Source: Candidatus Hydrogenedentota bacterium (lineage in GTDB: Bacteria; Hydrogenedentota; Hydrogenedentia; Hydrogenedentales; JAGMZX01). Taken from it: a DNA stretch of 64,000 nt. The number at the start of each line of letters is the position of its first letter. Within the stretch, counting starts at the first letter, position 1. Both the position numbers and the translations under genes were made by a program. Shown one piece after another: positions 8,630 through 17,390 of this stretch. The notes beneath the pieces are model-generated. The model saw nothing but the letters and a program-made list of their open reading frames with translations. It searched no databases and had not been told where the DNA came from. The stretch is from assembly GCA_029556545.1 (NCBI GenBank), contig JAKQEQ010000056.1, positions 1 to 64,000 on the forward strand, given 5' to 3'.

Positions 8630-8789
8630 AATCGGTTCTTTGGCCCCTTGATGGGGCCTTCCTCATACCACGCGTTCTACGGGTGGTTACTGATCCCGGA
8701 TTGTCGTCCGCCGCGGGCGCGATGCATTCCATTCCGGGGTTCGGTATACTTCGGCCACGTTTCACGATTGTGGAAGGGAGCAAGCCGCC

Positions 8790-9737
8790 ATGAAAGGAAT
8801 AGAGAGCCGGATTATGTCTATTGTAGTAGCCGGGCTGATCGTGGGAAGCGGGTGCGCCACGGGTACGAGGCCGGAGCGCGCGGCGGGCGCGGTCGAGATC
8901 ATCGCGCACCGCGGGGCGAGCGCGTACGCGCCGGAGAACACGCTGGCGGCGTTTCGACTCGCCATCGAAATGAACGCCGATTGGTTCGAACTGGATTGCA
9001 CGCTGACGAAGGACGACGAGGCGATCGTAATCCATGACGACGAGATCGAGCGCACGACGGGCGTGAAGGCGAGGGTTGAAGATTTGACGCTCGCGGAGTT
9101 GAAGGCGCTCGAGGCGGGGGCGTGGTTCGACCCGCAATTCGCGGGCGAACCGATTCCGACCCTGGCGGAGGCGCTCGAGTTGGCGCGCGGCCGCATCGGC
9201 GTCTACGTCGAGATCAAGAACAGCGCGGACGACACGGCGCTCATCGCACAGGTGCTGCGGACGGCGGCGGGTCACGAGACGATGACGCTCGACTTGCAGA
9301 TGACGCTGATGGGGCTGGTCGCGAAGAGCGGCACGCGCAACCTGGCGTTGACGCGGCAGGTCATCCGCGAGATACGCGCGCAGGGCATGCAGTCCCAGGT
9401 GACAATTCAGTCGTTCTCGCCGGTGATCTGCCTGATTGCGGTGTCGGAGGCGCCCGAACTGCGAACCGAACTGCTCACCATCGACGAGGAAGAGGATCCC
9501 GACCGGTGGCCGCGGTCCGTGTGGTTCAGTCGGTTGATTGGCGCGAAGGGCGTGAATGCGAGGCACGACTCGTGGACGCCGGAGCGGATCGCCGACTTTC
9601 ACGCGCACGGGCAGACGGCCGCGGTGTGGACCGTGGACGAACCGGCGGACGTCAAGCGTTTCGCTTCCTGGGGCGTGGACAAGATCATCACGAACAAGCC
9701 GGACGTGTGCCGCGCGGCGCTGCCGCAGGCAAGATAG
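8790..9737 (+). CDS. Glycerophosphodiester phosphodiesterase, lipoprotein form
   Basis: The 315-residue protein has a short signal sequence with lipobox-like VGSGC (about residues 18-22), then the GDPD TIM-barrel landmarks: IIAHRGASAYAPENTLAAF with the catalytic HRG..PEN set, FELDCTLTKDDEAIVIHDD (metal-binding E/D and His), YVEIK, and VWTVDEPADVKRF..WGVDKIITNKPD at the end. The enzyme hydrolyses glycerophosphodiesters to sn-glycerol-3-phosphate and an alcohol, here probably periplasmic and membrane-anchored. GGAAGGGAG lies about 10 bases before the ATG. The next gene begins 17 bp downstream, so the two probably form a unit. Confidence 0.92.
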   Translation: MKGIESRIMSIVVAGLIVGSGCATGTRPERAAGAVEIIAHRGASAYAPENTLAAFRLAIEMNADWFELDCTLTKDDEAIVIHDDEIERTTGVKARVEDLTLAELKALEAGAWFDPQFAGEPIPTLAEALELARGRIGVYVEIKNSADDTALIAQVLRTAAGHETMTLDLQMTLMGLVAKSGTRNLALTRQVIREIRAQGMQSQVTIQSFSPVICLIAVSEAPELRTELLTIDEEEDPDRWPRSVWFSRLIGAKGVNARHDSWTPERIADFHAHGQTAAVWTVDEPADVKRFASWGVDKIITNKPDVCRAALPQAR

Positions 9738-9754
9738 GAAACGGGTCCAAGATC

Positions 9755-10441
9755 ATGAACACCTCGACGTTTTGCGCGTTGTTTGACCGGTTTTTTCCGC
9801 CACAGGAGCGGGACGCGCCGACGCCGGGTTTCGAGCAGGCGTTCGTTCGCAGTTTCTTTGACCCGTGCTTCCTCGTGCAGGGGATGACGTCGGTCAAGAA
9901 CCAGCACGTCATGCGGTTGGCGTTCTCGTGTTTGCCGGAGAGCGAGTGTTATTTCGAGATTGGCACGTTGCAGGGGAAGATATTGGTGAGCGTGCTTGTG
10001 AACAATCCGCCGCGCAAGGCCTACGCCTGCGACAATTTCTGCGAGTTCACGGACAGCGCGGAGCGGTCGGCGCAGGTGTTGCGGAACAACCTGCGCATGT
10101 TCGGCGTCGAGGACCGCGTCACGTTCTACAACGCGGACTTCCGCGGGATCATGGACCGGGAACACGTGCCGGAGCCGGTGGGGCTGTATCTCTACGACGC
10201 CATGCACACGGCTGAGATGCAGTATGACGGGATCAGACTGGCGGAGCCGCTGCTCGCGGACGAGGCGCTGGTGGTCGTGGATGACTGGAACTGGGGCGAG
10301 GCCGTCGAAGGGACGAACAGGGCCATCGCGGAGTCCCGGCACGAGTGGACGCTGCTCTACGAGTTGCGCAATGACGGCGAGAGCAATCTGGCGAAGTGGT
10401 GGAACGGGTTGGGGATTTTTCGATTCCGTCGGCGCGGGTGA
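9755..10441 (+). CDS. Class I SAM-dependent methyltransferase (Methyltransf_24-like)
   Basis: The start at 9755 (MNTSTFCALFDRFF) has TAGGAAACGG about 12 bases upstream. The 228-residue protein shows the methyltransferase motif I as FEIGTLQGKI, followed by AYACDNFCEF (motif II acidic residue), VTFYNADFRGI, and GLYLYDAMHTAEMQYDGI then ALVVVDDWNWGEA. This is the pattern of class I methyltransferases of the Methyltransf_24/CmcI kind, in which the YDAMHT and DDW acidic residues often bind metal. The substrate is unknown. It follows the GDPD gene at 17 bp. Confidence 0.8.
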   Translation: MNTSTFCALFDRFFPPQERDAPTPGFEQAFVRSFFDPCFLVQGMTSVKNQHVMRLAFSCLPESECYFEIGTLQGKILVSVLVNNPPRKAYACDNFCEFTDSAERSAQVLRNNLRMFGVEDRVTFYNADFRGIMDREHVPEPVGLYLYDAMHTAEMQYDGIRLAEPLLADEALVVVDDWNWGEAVEGTNRAIAESRHEWTLLYELRNDGESNLAKWWNGLGIFRFRRRG

Positions 10442-10527
10442 GGTGCGCGATCGGCCGTGAGCTGGCCGGGTCCGGTGTATAATGCGTGAGCGGTCGGCAG
10501 GTCGGCGAAGGCCGGGGAGTAGACTGG

Positions 10528-11562
10528 ATGCCTGCGGAACAGAAGGAGATCGAGCGCTTCCTCGAAGTGGGCGCGGTCGTCATGTTGCATACGGAGCCCG
10601 GCCGCAAGGACGGGCCGCGCTTCAAGTCGGTGCTGCGCGGTTGGCGCAAGCCGGCGCATTTGTTGCTCGACCGCCCGAAGACGGAGTCGGGCCTGTTCGC
10701 GGCGATGCAGGAGGGCAGTTCCTGCGTTGTGCGTTTTCTGCACGAGGGGCGCGCGTGTGCCTTCGACGCGATCATCATCGATTGGGACGCGCGGCGCAAC
10801 AGCCCGTATCTGCGGATAACGTGGCCGACGGAAGTGCAGTATGTCCTCTTTCGCAAACATGAACGGGTGAAGTTACAGGCGCCGTGCAAGGTGGCGTTTT
10901 CGGGCGGCCGGGAGATCGAGGGGGAAATTCGCGACGTCAGCGCGGGCGGCTGCGGCGTGGAGTGCGCGGAGGCGCCGGCCGAGGTCCCGGAGAAAGCGCG
11001 GCTGACGTTCGCGCTGCCGGACGGGGTGACCGTTGAGAACGTGGGCACAGTGGTGCGCAGTGTGCGCCGCGGGGCGGACGGCGTGTTTCTCGGGCTCGAA
11101 TTCGAGCCAAATCAGGAGCGGGCGCAGAACGATATTCTCTTCTTTGTCACGTCTCGGCTTGAACGGGTTTCCGGGCACGAGAAGCCGGGCGCGTGGGTGC
11201 TCGTGATTGATGAAAACGCGGATTTCGCGTCGCGGCTGCGTCGGTGTTTCGAACGGCGCAACACCGACGTGATCGTGTCCGCGAATACGCTAGATGGGCT
11301 TCTTCATCTGCGCGGCGCATTGCCGCGGGCGTTACTGATCAGCGGGGCGATGCGCGACTTGTCCGCTGTGGATACCTGCCGCCTGGTCCGCGGATCGAAG
11401 GGTCTCGAGACGCTTAACGTCTATATCTACGGGGGCGAGGCAGGCCAGGTCGAGGCCGCGGCCCGTGAGGCGGGCGCGCGGAAGTATTTCGCGCCGAAGC
11501 CGTCGCTTGCGCCGGAGATGGCGTTGGAGGTGGGCCAGGAAATCGAGAGGACGCCGGGCTGA
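10528..11562 (+). CDS. YcgR-like/PilZ c-di-GMP protein fused to a degenerate receiver domain
   Basis: I start it at 10528 (MPAEQKEIERF), nine bases after GGGGAG. The N-terminal about 110 residues resemble the YcgR-type flagellar-brake N domain. Residues about 110-220 are a PilZ domain with the c-di-GMP motifs RKHERVKL (RxxxR) and DVSAGGCGV (DxSxxG). Residues about 230-345 fold like a receiver: VLVIDENADF keeps the acidic pocket and FAPKP keeps the conserved Lys, but the phospho-acceptor position in ALLISGAM is Ser272 instead of Asp. I infer a c-di-GMP-responsive protein with a phosphorylation-independent receiver used for protein contacts. Confidence 0.8.
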   Translation: MPAEQKEIERFLEVGAVVMLHTEPGRKDGPRFKSVLRGWRKPAHLLLDRPKTESGLFAAMQEGSSCVVRFLHEGRACAFDAIIIDWDARRNSPYLRITWPTEVQYVLFRKHERVKLQAPCKVAFSGGREIEGEIRDVSAGGCGVECAEAPAEVPEKARLTFALPDGVTVENVGTVVRSVRRGADGVFLGLEFEPNQERAQNDILFFVTSRLERVSGHEKPGAWVLVIDENADFASRLRRCFERRNTDVIVSANTLDGLLHLRGALPRALLISGAMRDLSAVDTCRLVRGSKGLETLNVYIYGGEAGQVEAAAREAGARKYFAPKPSLAPEMALEVGQEIERTPG

Positions 11563-11580
11563 GGGGGAGAGGGGAGGAAT

Positions 11581-11604
11581 CGGATCGGTCGGATCGGACG
11601 GATC
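11581..11604. repeat. Short 9-bp tandem repeat of the ATCGGACNG family
   Basis: Just after the PilZ gene are two and a half copies of a 9-base unit (ATCGGTCGG, ATCGGACGG, ATC). The same unit forms a longer array at 19605-19653, so it is a recurrent intergenic microsatellite-like element in this genome. Confidence 0.6.
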
Positions 11605-11653
11605 TTTTCCCTTGGGGAGAGGGGATCGACGAGGAGGATGGCAGGGGAAGCGC

Positions 11654-12997
11654 TTACGCGGTGGGGGCGTGGCGGCGGTGGGCGATGCGGACGCGCCAGA
11701 GGAGCACGAGCATGAGTGCGACGAAGGCGATGCTGAGGGCAAGCCCCATCAGGTTCGTGTTTTGGATAGCGGCCTGGCGTTGCACGTCTTCCGGCAAGGA
11801 GGGGTCGATCTTCATGAGCCAGCCGATTACTTCCTCTTGAACGACCGGCCCGATGCTCGCGATGCCGTTCACGATGCCCGCGAGGGCCACGCCGTTGCGC
11901 TCGCCGGCGACGGTGACGGAGGCCGCGCCGCAGAGGATGGTGTCGGGGCCGTACATCATGAATCCGACGAGTCCGAAACTCACGGCCAGCGCGACCGGGT
12001 TGGCGCCGAGCTGTGTCACCACGTAATACCCTGCGACCATGCCCAATCCCATCGTAAAGCAGAGCGCGGCCCAGTTGCCGCGGAAGACGCGGTCGAGCGC
12101 CCACCCGGCCAGGATGGCGCCGGCGAGTCCGGCGAAATCGAAGATTTGCGAGTAGTAGGCGGCGCTGTCCACGTTCATGCCCTGGAGGTCGAGGAAGGTG
12201 GGAAGCCATGAGTCCAGCGCGTAACGCAGGAACTTGATGAAGAAGTAGCTCAACCCCATGAGCGGCACCACGGGATTGAGCAGGAGCCGCATATACTCGC
12301 GAAAGGTGATTTGTTCCTCGTTCGAGGCGCGGACCGCGCGGAGTTCGTCCGAGGCGTCGTCGATGATGGGGGCCAGTCCCACGTCTTCGGGCTTGTCGCG
12401 TTGCCAGGCATAGACGAGCCACCAGATCGCGAAGGCGATGAGGGTCGTGCCGAAGAAGGCGTAACGCCAACCTAGATTGGCGAGCAGGAAGCCGCCCGCG
12501 GACTTCACCATGATGTTGCCGACGAGGTAGCTGGTGGACCAGACGCCCATGATCGAGCCGCGTTCCTTCGGTCGCAGCCACTGGGCGACGCCGCCGACGA
12601 CGCCGGGCCATCCGGTGGCCTGAAGGAGGCCCATGAAGACCATAAAGGCCATGAAGGTCCAGTAGGAGTCGGTAAACCCGAAGATGAGGTTGATGACGAT
12701 GGTGCCGCCGAAACCGCCGAGGATCAGCGCGCGGGGGCCGTACTTGCGGCCGAGGAAGCTGTTCATGAACTGGCCGACCATGTAGGCGACGAGGTAGGCG
12801 GTCCAGATGTGGGCGATCCTGTCCAGACCGACGGCGAATTCGGCGGCGAGCGTCGTCTTGCAGATCGTGAAGACCTTGCGGGTGAGGTAATACCCGGCGT
12901 AGGCCAAGTAGGTCGAGATTAGGATGCGCCAGCGCCACACGCGGTGATCGCGCGACAACCCGGAGGGATGCATCGTGCCCTTGGATTCCGTGGTCAT
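11654..12997 (-). CDS. MFS transporter, organophosphate:phosphate antiporter (GlpT/UhpT-like) family
   Basis: The 447-residue protein has about 12 hydrophobic helices. Its N-terminus has the OPA-family signature: YLAYAGYYLTRKVFTICK, then WTAYLVAYMVGQFMNSFLGRKYGPR and the GLLQATGWPGVVGGVAQW loop, with WSTSYLVGNIMVKSAGG. GGAAGGAGCG precedes the ATG at 12997. OPA carriers exchange phosphorylated organic compounds for phosphate. It lies 110 bp downstream of acr3 on the same strand, so it may be the distal gene of the arsenic unit and could export an arsenate-containing organic ester, as ArsJ (another MFS member) does; that link is inference only. Confidence 0.8.
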   Translation of the reverse strand: MTTESKGTMHPSGLSRDHRVWRWRILISTYLAYAGYYLTRKVFTICKTTLAAEFAVGLDRIAHIWTAYLVAYMVGQFMNSFLGRKYGPRALILGGFGGTIVINLIFGFTDSYWTFMAFMVFMGLLQATGWPGVVGGVAQWLRPKERGSIMGVWSTSYLVGNIMVKSAGGFLLANLGWRYAFFGTTLIAFAIWWLVYAWQRDKPEDVGLAPIIDDASDELRAVRASNEEQITFREYMRLLLNPVVPLMGLSYFFIKFLRYALDSWLPTFLDLQGMNVDSAAYYSQIFDFAGLAGAILAGWALDRVFRGNWAALCFTMGLGMVAGYYVVTQLGANPVALAVSFGLVGFMMYGPDTILCGAASVTVAGERNGVALAGIVNGIASIGPVVQEEVIGWLMKIDPSLPEDVQRQAAIQNTNLMGLALSIAFVALMLVLLWRVRIAHRRHAPTA

Positions 12998-13107
12998 GCG
13001 CTCCTTCCGCTCCCCGTTTTCCGTTGTTCATGCGGCGCGCGCCGGTTTCGCGGCGACGCCGCCCGAGCATAGCATTGTCGGCGGCGTGAGATCCCGTCAG
13101 GGGCGGG

Positions 13108-14298
13108 TCAGGCGAACCAGCGGCGGGTCCTCAGGCAGAATCGCACGAGCATGAGCATGACGGGCACCTCGATGAGCACGCCGACCACGGTGGCCAGGGC
13201 CGCGCCGCTCGAGAGCCCAAAGAGCATGACGGCCGTCGCGATGGCCACCTCGAAATGGTTGGAGGCGCCGATCATGGCGGCGGGCGCGGCGTCCTCGTAA
13301 CGGAGTCGCAAGAGACGGGCCGCGGTATAGGCCAACGCGAAGATGAAGCAGGTCTGGAGGAAGAGGGGGACGGCAATCCAGAGGATGGTCAGGGGATTTC
13401 CGAGGATGACCTCGCCCTTGAAGGAGAATAGCAGCACGAGCGTAATGAGCAGGGCGATGATGGTGATGGGGGTCAGGATGTGCAGGAATCGCTCCCTGAA
13501 CCAGGTCTCGCCCCTTGCCGCGATGATCCACTTGCGGGACAGATACCCGGCGACGAGGGGCAGCGCCACGTAAACGGCGATGGACAGCGCGAGCGCCTGC
13601 CACGGCACAGGCAGCCGCCCGACGCCGAGCAGGAATCCGCCGAGCACGCCGTAGAGCAGCAGCATGGTCAAGGAGTTAATGGCGACCATGACGAGGGTGA
13701 GGCCGTCGTTGCCGCGGGCGAGATAGCCCCAGACGAGCACCATGGCGGTGCACGGCGCAATTCCGAGGAGGATGCATCCCGCGAGGTAGCTGCGCCAGAG
13801 CGGTACTTCGAGCATCTTCACGCCCTCGTGCAGCACAACCGTGCCCGCGCCGTAGGCCGCGCCGACGGGGAGGTCGAGTCCGAAGGGCATCTTCACGAGG
13901 TCCGTGGCGTCCGCGCCAATGAAACCCCGAAACAGCACGCCGAGAAAGAGGAGCGCGATGGCGTACATGGTGAACGGCTTGATCGCCCAGTTGACGAAGA
14001 GCGTCAGCAGGACGGGCTTGCCGCTCTTGCCCGCGGCGATGACGCTCGCAAAGTCGATCTTGACCATGATGGGGTACATCATGAAGAAGAGGCAGACGGC
14101 GATGGGGATGGACACCACCGGCGCGTTGTTCACGCGGATCGCGAGGCTGTCGAGGTAGGCGGCCACGCCGGGCGCGATCTTGCCGAGCACAATGCCGCCC
14201 ACGATGCAGAGTCCGACCCACAAGGTCAGGTACCGCTCGAAGATGCTCATCGACGCTTTCGACGAAGGCGCACAGGTCGCGTCGTTCACGGTTGCCAT
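13108..14298 (-). CDS. acr3: Acr3-family arsenite efflux permease
   Basis: The 396-residue, about ten-helix protein has the Acr3 signature [21 protein letters not shown] with the essential thiolate Cys183, preceded by [14 protein letters not shown] and NWAIKPFTM and followed by [18 protein letters not shown]. It exports As(III) from the cytoplasm. Compared with many Acr3 proteins there is extra sequence around residues 125-165, before the helix carrying the Cys, which suggests a less-studied subclass. GGAGCGG precedes the ATG. It lies downstream of arsM in the arsR1-arsC-arsM-acr3 run, after a 99-bp gap containing a hairpin. Confidence 0.93.
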   Translation of the reverse strand: MATVNDATCAPSSKASMSIFERYLTLWVGLCIVGGIVLGKIAPGVAAYLDSLAIRVNNAPVVSIPIAVCLFFMMYPIMVKIDFASVIAAGKSGKPVLLTLFVNWAIKPFTMYAIALLFLGVLFRGFIGADATDLVKMPFGLDLPVGAAYGAGTVVLHEGVKMLEVPLWRSYLAGCILLGIAPCTAMVLVWGYLARGNDGLTLVMVAINSLTMLLLYGVLGGFLLGVGRLPVPWQALALSIAVYVALPLVAGYLSRKWIIAARGETWFRERFLHILTPITIIALLITLVLLFSFKGEVILGNPLTILWIAVPLFLQTCFIFALAYTAARLLRLRYEDAAPAAMIGASNHFEVAIATAVMLFGLSSGAALATVVGVLIEVPVMLMLVRFCLRTRRWFA

Positions 14299-14345
14299 GT
14301 TTACCGCTCCATTTGCAGTCCGTTAAGGGTCATGTGTCATGTTCT

Positions 14346-14374
14346 CTGGATTCCCGCGAATGCGGGGAATCCAG
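14346..14374. repeat. Hairpin (10-bp perfect stem) between arsM and acr3
   Basis: CTGGATTCCC and GGGAATCCAG pair around a 9-base centre that contains a further GC/GC pair. No T-tract follows on the minus strand. It may attenuate or protect the transcript between arsM and acr3, or be a dispersed palindromic repeat. Confidence 0.6.
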
Positions 14375-14397
14375 TACAACTCCTCTTCACCGCGCGA

Positions 14398-15240
14398 TTA
14401 CCGCGTATCCGGCTTGCGCGCATCCACTTCGAGGCTCACGACGTAGTCCGAGGGCTTCGCGCCGGCGGGCAGCGCTTCGAGCATCCGCCGATAGAGCGGG
14501 TCGTTGACGTTTGTCATCGCGTCCACGTATCCGGGCTTCTTCGCGAGTCGAATGTCCGTCAGTCCCGCGGCGTGGGCCATGCGCTCGGTGTCCTCGACGA
14601 GCGCCGCGCCGGCCACGCAGCCCACCAGCGCCTCGACCATGGCCGCCACGGCGTCGGGAATCGGTTGGAGAAGCGCGAGGTCCGAGACGGCGACGCGCCC
14701 GCCGGGTTTGAGGACGCGGGCGATCTCGCGCCAGACTTGGGGCTTGTCCGGGGACAGGTTGATGACGCAGTTCGATATGACCACATCCACCGAGTTGTCG
14801 GGGACGGGCAGGTGTTCGATTTCGCCGAGGCGGAACTCGACGTTGTCCCAGCCGGTGCGTTCGCGATAGGCGGCGGCGTTCTTTCTGGCCTTGCCTACCA
14901 TTTCCGGCGTCATGTCCACGCCAATCACGCGGCCGTCTGGTCCAACCTTCTTGCCTGCAATGAACACGTCGAAGCCGCCGCCGCTGCCGAGGTCGAGCAC
15001 GACCTCGCCGGGCCGCAGCGAGGCGAGCGCGACGGGGTTCCCGCACGACAGGCCCATGTTCGCGCCGTCAGGCAAACTCGCCAATTCTTCCGTGTCGTAG
15101 CCTATGGATTGCGCGAGCTGCGTCGCGTTGTCGCCGCCGCCGCAACAGGACTTCGCCGGGCCGCAGCACGAACCGCCGGATTCGGCAATCGCGGCGTAAC
15201 CCTGACGCACCTTCTCTCGAACTGTTTCCTTATCGCTCAT
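14398..15240 (-). CDS. arsM: Arsenite S-adenosylmethionine methyltransferase
   Basis: The 280-residue protein carries all ArsM hallmarks: an N-terminal Cys-rich stretch (GGSCCGPAKSCCGGG), GLSCGNPVALASL, the SAM motif VLDLGSGGGFDVF, GVDMTPEMVGKAR, SNCVINLSPDK and ALVGCVAGA. The Cys of SCGNP, NCVINL and GCVAG correspond to the As(III)-binding cysteines. It methylates arsenite to mono-, di- and trimethylated species. Its ATG overlaps the arsC stop as ATGA, so translation is coupled. The frame extends far upstream without stop, but that part overlaps arsC and arsR1 antisense to their real frames and is not used. Confidence 0.95.
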   Translation of the reverse strand: MSDKETVREKVRQGYAAIAESGGSCCGPAKSCCGGGDNATQLAQSIGYDTEELASLPDGANMGLSCGNPVALASLRPGEVVLDLGSGGGFDVFIAGKKVGPDGRVIGVDMTPEMVGKARKNAAAYRERTGWDNVEFRLGEIEHLPVPDNSVDVVISNCVINLSPDKPQVWREIARVLKPGGRVAVSDLALLQPIPDAVAAMVEALVGCVAGAALVEDTERMAHAAGLTDIRLAKKPGYVDAMTNVNDPLYRRMLEALPAGAKPSDYVVSLEVDARKPDTR

Positions 15241-15692
15241 GATGGTGCTCCTCTCGTAAAAGATTCCGGCAGTTGTTCCACAAACACCCTGATTTCGTCG
15301 CGCACGCGGCGGTAATGGCGCAGCGCCTGTTCTTCCGTCTTGGCGTCGCGGGCGAGGCGGGGCGGGTCGTCGAACGGCGCGTGGACCACCTTCGCCGAGC
15401 CCGGAAAACGGGGACACGACTCGTGCGCGTCGGCGCACACGGTCACAACGTAATCGAAGGGGACTTCCTTCAACTCGTCCACATGCTTCGAGCGGTGGCC
15501 CGATATATCCACGCCGACCTCTGCCATGACGCGAACGGCGATCGGGTTCAGTCCGTGGGTCTCGATGCCGGCGGAGTGGGCCTCGATGACGTCGCGCTTG
15601 AGGGCGCGCGCCCAGCCTTCGGCCATCTGGCTCCGGCACGAATTGCCCGTGCAGAGGAAAAGTACCTTCACTTTGCGTTCTTCGTCTTGCAT
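15237..15692 (-). CDS. arsC: Arsenate reductase, low-molecular-weight phosphatase fold, thioredoxin-coupled type
   Basis: The 151-residue protein (start MQDEERKVKVLFL) has the CX5R active site CTGNSCR followed by SQMAEGWARA, SAGIETHGLNPIAV, and the second and third redox cysteines in VTVCADAHESCPRFPG. This is the thioredoxin-linked ArsC class of Gram-positive type (Cys10/Cys82/Cys89 in Staphylococcus and Bacillus). It reduces As(V) to As(III), which ArsM methylates and Acr3 exports. It overlaps the 3' end of arsR1 by 25 bp and the start of arsM by 4 bp, so the three genes form a tightly coupled operon. Confidence 0.95.
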   Translation of the reverse strand: MQDEERKVKVLFLCTGNSCRSQMAEGWARALKRDVIEAHSAGIETHGLNPIAVRVMAEVGVDISGHRSKHVDELKEVPFDYVVTVCADAHESCPRFPGSAKVVHAPFDDPPRLARDAKTEEQALRHYRRVRDEIRVFVEQLPESFTRGAPS

Positions 15693-16057
15693 CGGCTCGG
15701 TGTTCTCCCTGCGGCGCAACCGGGCTTGGACCGCCGCGCGGCCGCACTCGGCGGCGTACCGCATAATTCCGCGCGGCCTTGGCAACAATCCTCCTGCAGG
15801 TACTCGACCAGTGTCCGAAACCCGGCGAAATCCACGGAGTACCACAAGGACCGCCCGTACCGCCGCCGCTCGAGCAGTCCGGCGTCGTGCAAATGCGACA
15901 GGTGAAACGACAACGTCGCGGGGGGCGCGCCGAGCGTTTCGGCGATGGCGCCGGCGGGCATGCCGTCGGGCCCTGCGCGCACGAGGAGTCGGAACACGGC
16001 GAGTCGGGTTTCCTGCGCGAGTGCGGCGAGTGCGCGTATGGCGTCTTGTATTTCCAT
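15668..16057 (-). CDS. arsR: ArsR/SmtB-family arsenic-responsive repressor (first copy)
   Basis: I start this at ATG 16057 (MEIQDAIRALAALAQETRLAVFRLL); the earlier in-frame ATG lies inside the -35 box. The winged HTH is clear (AIAETLGAPPATLSFHLSHLHDAGLL, then RRYGRSLWYSVD). The probable As(III) site is a C-terminal trio, Cys91, Cys92 and Cys99 (DCCQGRAELC), reminiscent of the Acidithiobacillus ferrooxidans ArsR type rather than the helix-5 CVC type. The residues after about 105 are basic and overlap arsC, possibly read-out of the overlap rather than folded domain. The promoter reads directly into the ATG (see the promoter entry). Confidence 0.92.
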   Translation of the reverse strand: MEIQDAIRALAALAQETRLAVFRLLVRAGPDGMPAGAIAETLGAPPATLSFHLSHLHDAGLLERRRYGRSLWYSVDFAGFRTLVEYLQEDCCQGRAELCGTPPSAAARRSKPGCAAGRTPSRCKTKNAK

Positions 16058-16064
16058 GTTTCCA

Positions 16065-16093
16065 ATATTATCAAAATATACGGCGCTTGTCAA
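16065..16093 (-). promoter_or_regulatory. Sigma70 promoter of arsR1-arsC-arsM-acr3, likely leaderless
   Basis: On the minus strand a consensus -35 TTGACA (16088-16093) is followed at exactly 17 bp by TAATAT (16065-16070). Only 7 bases separate the -10 box from the ATG at 16057, so the expected transcription start falls at or next to the A of the ATG and no Shine-Dalgarno fits. The AT-rich spacer (ATATTTTGATAATAT) contains a dyad that could be the ArsR operator. Confidence 0.8.
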
Positions 16094-16120
16094 GCCTCGG
16101 CCCGGCGCCGCGTCCGACGG

Positions 16121-16801
16121 TCAGCCGAGCACATGGGTCAGGGTCAGGTAGACGCCCACGAGGATGAACACAACGCCCGTGGCGCGACGGGCCCAGTAGC
16201 CGAAGGCGTTGAGGCGGTTGAACCAGAGGCCGACCGAGCGCGCGCCGAAGGCGATGAGGAGTCCGAAGAGCAACACGGGCAGGGCGGTGCCCGCGCCGTA
16301 CAGCGCCGGCAGCAAGAGCGGGGACTGTTGCTCGACGGCGATGGGGAGCAGGCTGCCGAAGTACAACGCGGCGGAAATGGGGCAGAAGGAGAGGGCGAAC
16401 ACGAACCCGAGCAGGGCGGCCCCGGCGACGCCGAGGGACGCGGCGCGTCGCTGCCATGCCGCGCCGGTGCGCGCGCCGAAACTTGGGAGCGTGAGCAATT
16501 CGAGCAGGAACATGCCCGCGATCACGAGGATCGGCCCGAGGGCCATGCCGAGATACTTCTGGAGGAAGTGGCTGACCTGCGGCGCGGAAAGCAGGCTGGT
16601 CACCAGCACCGCGGCGAGGAGCACGTAGGCGGCGGCGCGGCCCAAGGTATAGGCGAGGCCCGAGGCCACTACGCGCGCGGGCGTATCGAGCAGGCGCGCG
16701 ATGAACGAGACGGCGGCGATGTTGGTCGCGAGGGGGCACGGGCTGATCGATGTGAGGATGCCGAGCCACAGGGCGGCCGCGACGGCTGCAAGCGCGCTCA
16801 T
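16121..16801 (-). CDS. arsG: ArsG-type permease (CcdA/DsbD-like transmembrane protein)
   Basis: The 226-residue protein with about six helices begins with WLGILTSISPCPLATNIAAV and has a second Pro-Cys motif FALSFCPISAALYFG; this paired CP layout is that of CcdA/DsbD transmembrane electron carriers. It corresponds to the group annotated as ArsG, which together with ArsE and ArsF has been linked to handling of nitro/amino-aromatic arsenicals. It starts 3 bp after arsF on the same strand. Export of aromatic arsenicals versus electron transfer across the membrane cannot be decided here. Confidence 0.85.
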   Translation of the reverse strand: MSALAAVAAALWLGILTSISPCPLATNIAAVSFIARLLDTPARVVASGLAYTLGRAAAYVLLAAVLVTSLLSAPQVSHFLQKYLGMALGPILVIAGMFLLELLTLPSFGARTGAAWQRRAASLGVAGAALLGFVFALSFCPISAALYFGSLLPIAVEQQSPLLLPALYGAGTALPVLLFGLLIAFGARSVGLWFNRLNAFGYWARRATGVVFILVGVYLTLTHVLG

Positions 16802-16804
16802 GGC

Positions 16805-17320
16805 TTACCCTTCCCCGATGAACCGTTGGATTTCCGTTGTGAGGTAATCGCGGAGTTTCTCGGGCTCATGGGCCAGTTTCCAGACGTCCTCGAGGTTCTT
16901 CCATCGCAGGATCTTGCCGTCCTGTTCTTCGGCGATTATCACACCGCTGAACAGTAGTTCGAAGTCGCGGACGAAGTGCTCGTGGCGCGGTTCATCCACG
17001 TTGCACGGGGCCCACGTCAGCGCGCCTTGACCGAGTTCCGGCGCGAAGCGATCGCGCAGGACCGCCTCCGTATGCGACTCGATGCCGAGGCAGGTCGAGC
17101 AACGCTGGGTTCGGTGAAAGTAATACACGTGGCGGACAGGCGAGGCATGCGCCGTCGCGTCCGCCAGAGCGTCTTCCGCCTGCGACGCATTTGCAGCGAT
17201 CGCGTCAGGACGTTCCCGCGCCGTCTCGTCGGTCGATCGCGCGTCGCGCGCGACCATGTACCCGACGCTGCCCACGACAAATGCCAATAACACGACAGTA
17301 ACCACGGCTTTCAATTGCAT
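16805..17320 (-). CDS. arsF: ArsF-family membrane-anchored thioredoxin-like protein
   Basis: The start at 17320 (MQLKAVVTVVLLAFVVGSVGYMVARD) follows GAGGAGACGAGGT and gives a single N-terminal membrane helix. The 171-residue protein has RHVYYFHRTQRCSTCLGIESHTE with a CxxC pair near residues 80-84, then GQGALTWAPCNVDEPRHEHFVRDFEL and SGVIIAEEQDGKILRWKNLEDVW, typical of the ArsF ('nitrophenyl compound nitroreductase subunit') family. It probably works in the periplasm with ArsG and ArsE as a thiol relay. The arsE-arsF gap (17321-17448) carries a duplicated piece of arsE. Confidence 0.85.
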   Translation of the reverse strand: MQLKAVVTVVLLAFVVGSVGYMVARDARSTDETARERPDAIAANASQAEDALADATAHASPVRHVYYFHRTQRCSTCLGIESHTEAVLRDRFAPELGQGALTWAPCNVDEPRHEHFVRDFELLFSGVIIAEEQDGKILRWKNLEDVWKLAHEPEKLRDYLTTEIQRFIGEG

Positions 17321-17390
17321 ACCTCGTCTCCTCGTCCAGTTGTCGCGCTTTCGCGCGCAATGCACTCTTCAAGCATTCCCAAGGCTATAG

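Noticed and set aside
11427-13070. A 547-codon minus-strand frame over the MFS gene
   Set aside because: It is in the wrong frame relative to the MFS transporter, whose helices and motifs are unmistakable; this frame is Arg-rich without hydrophobic segments.
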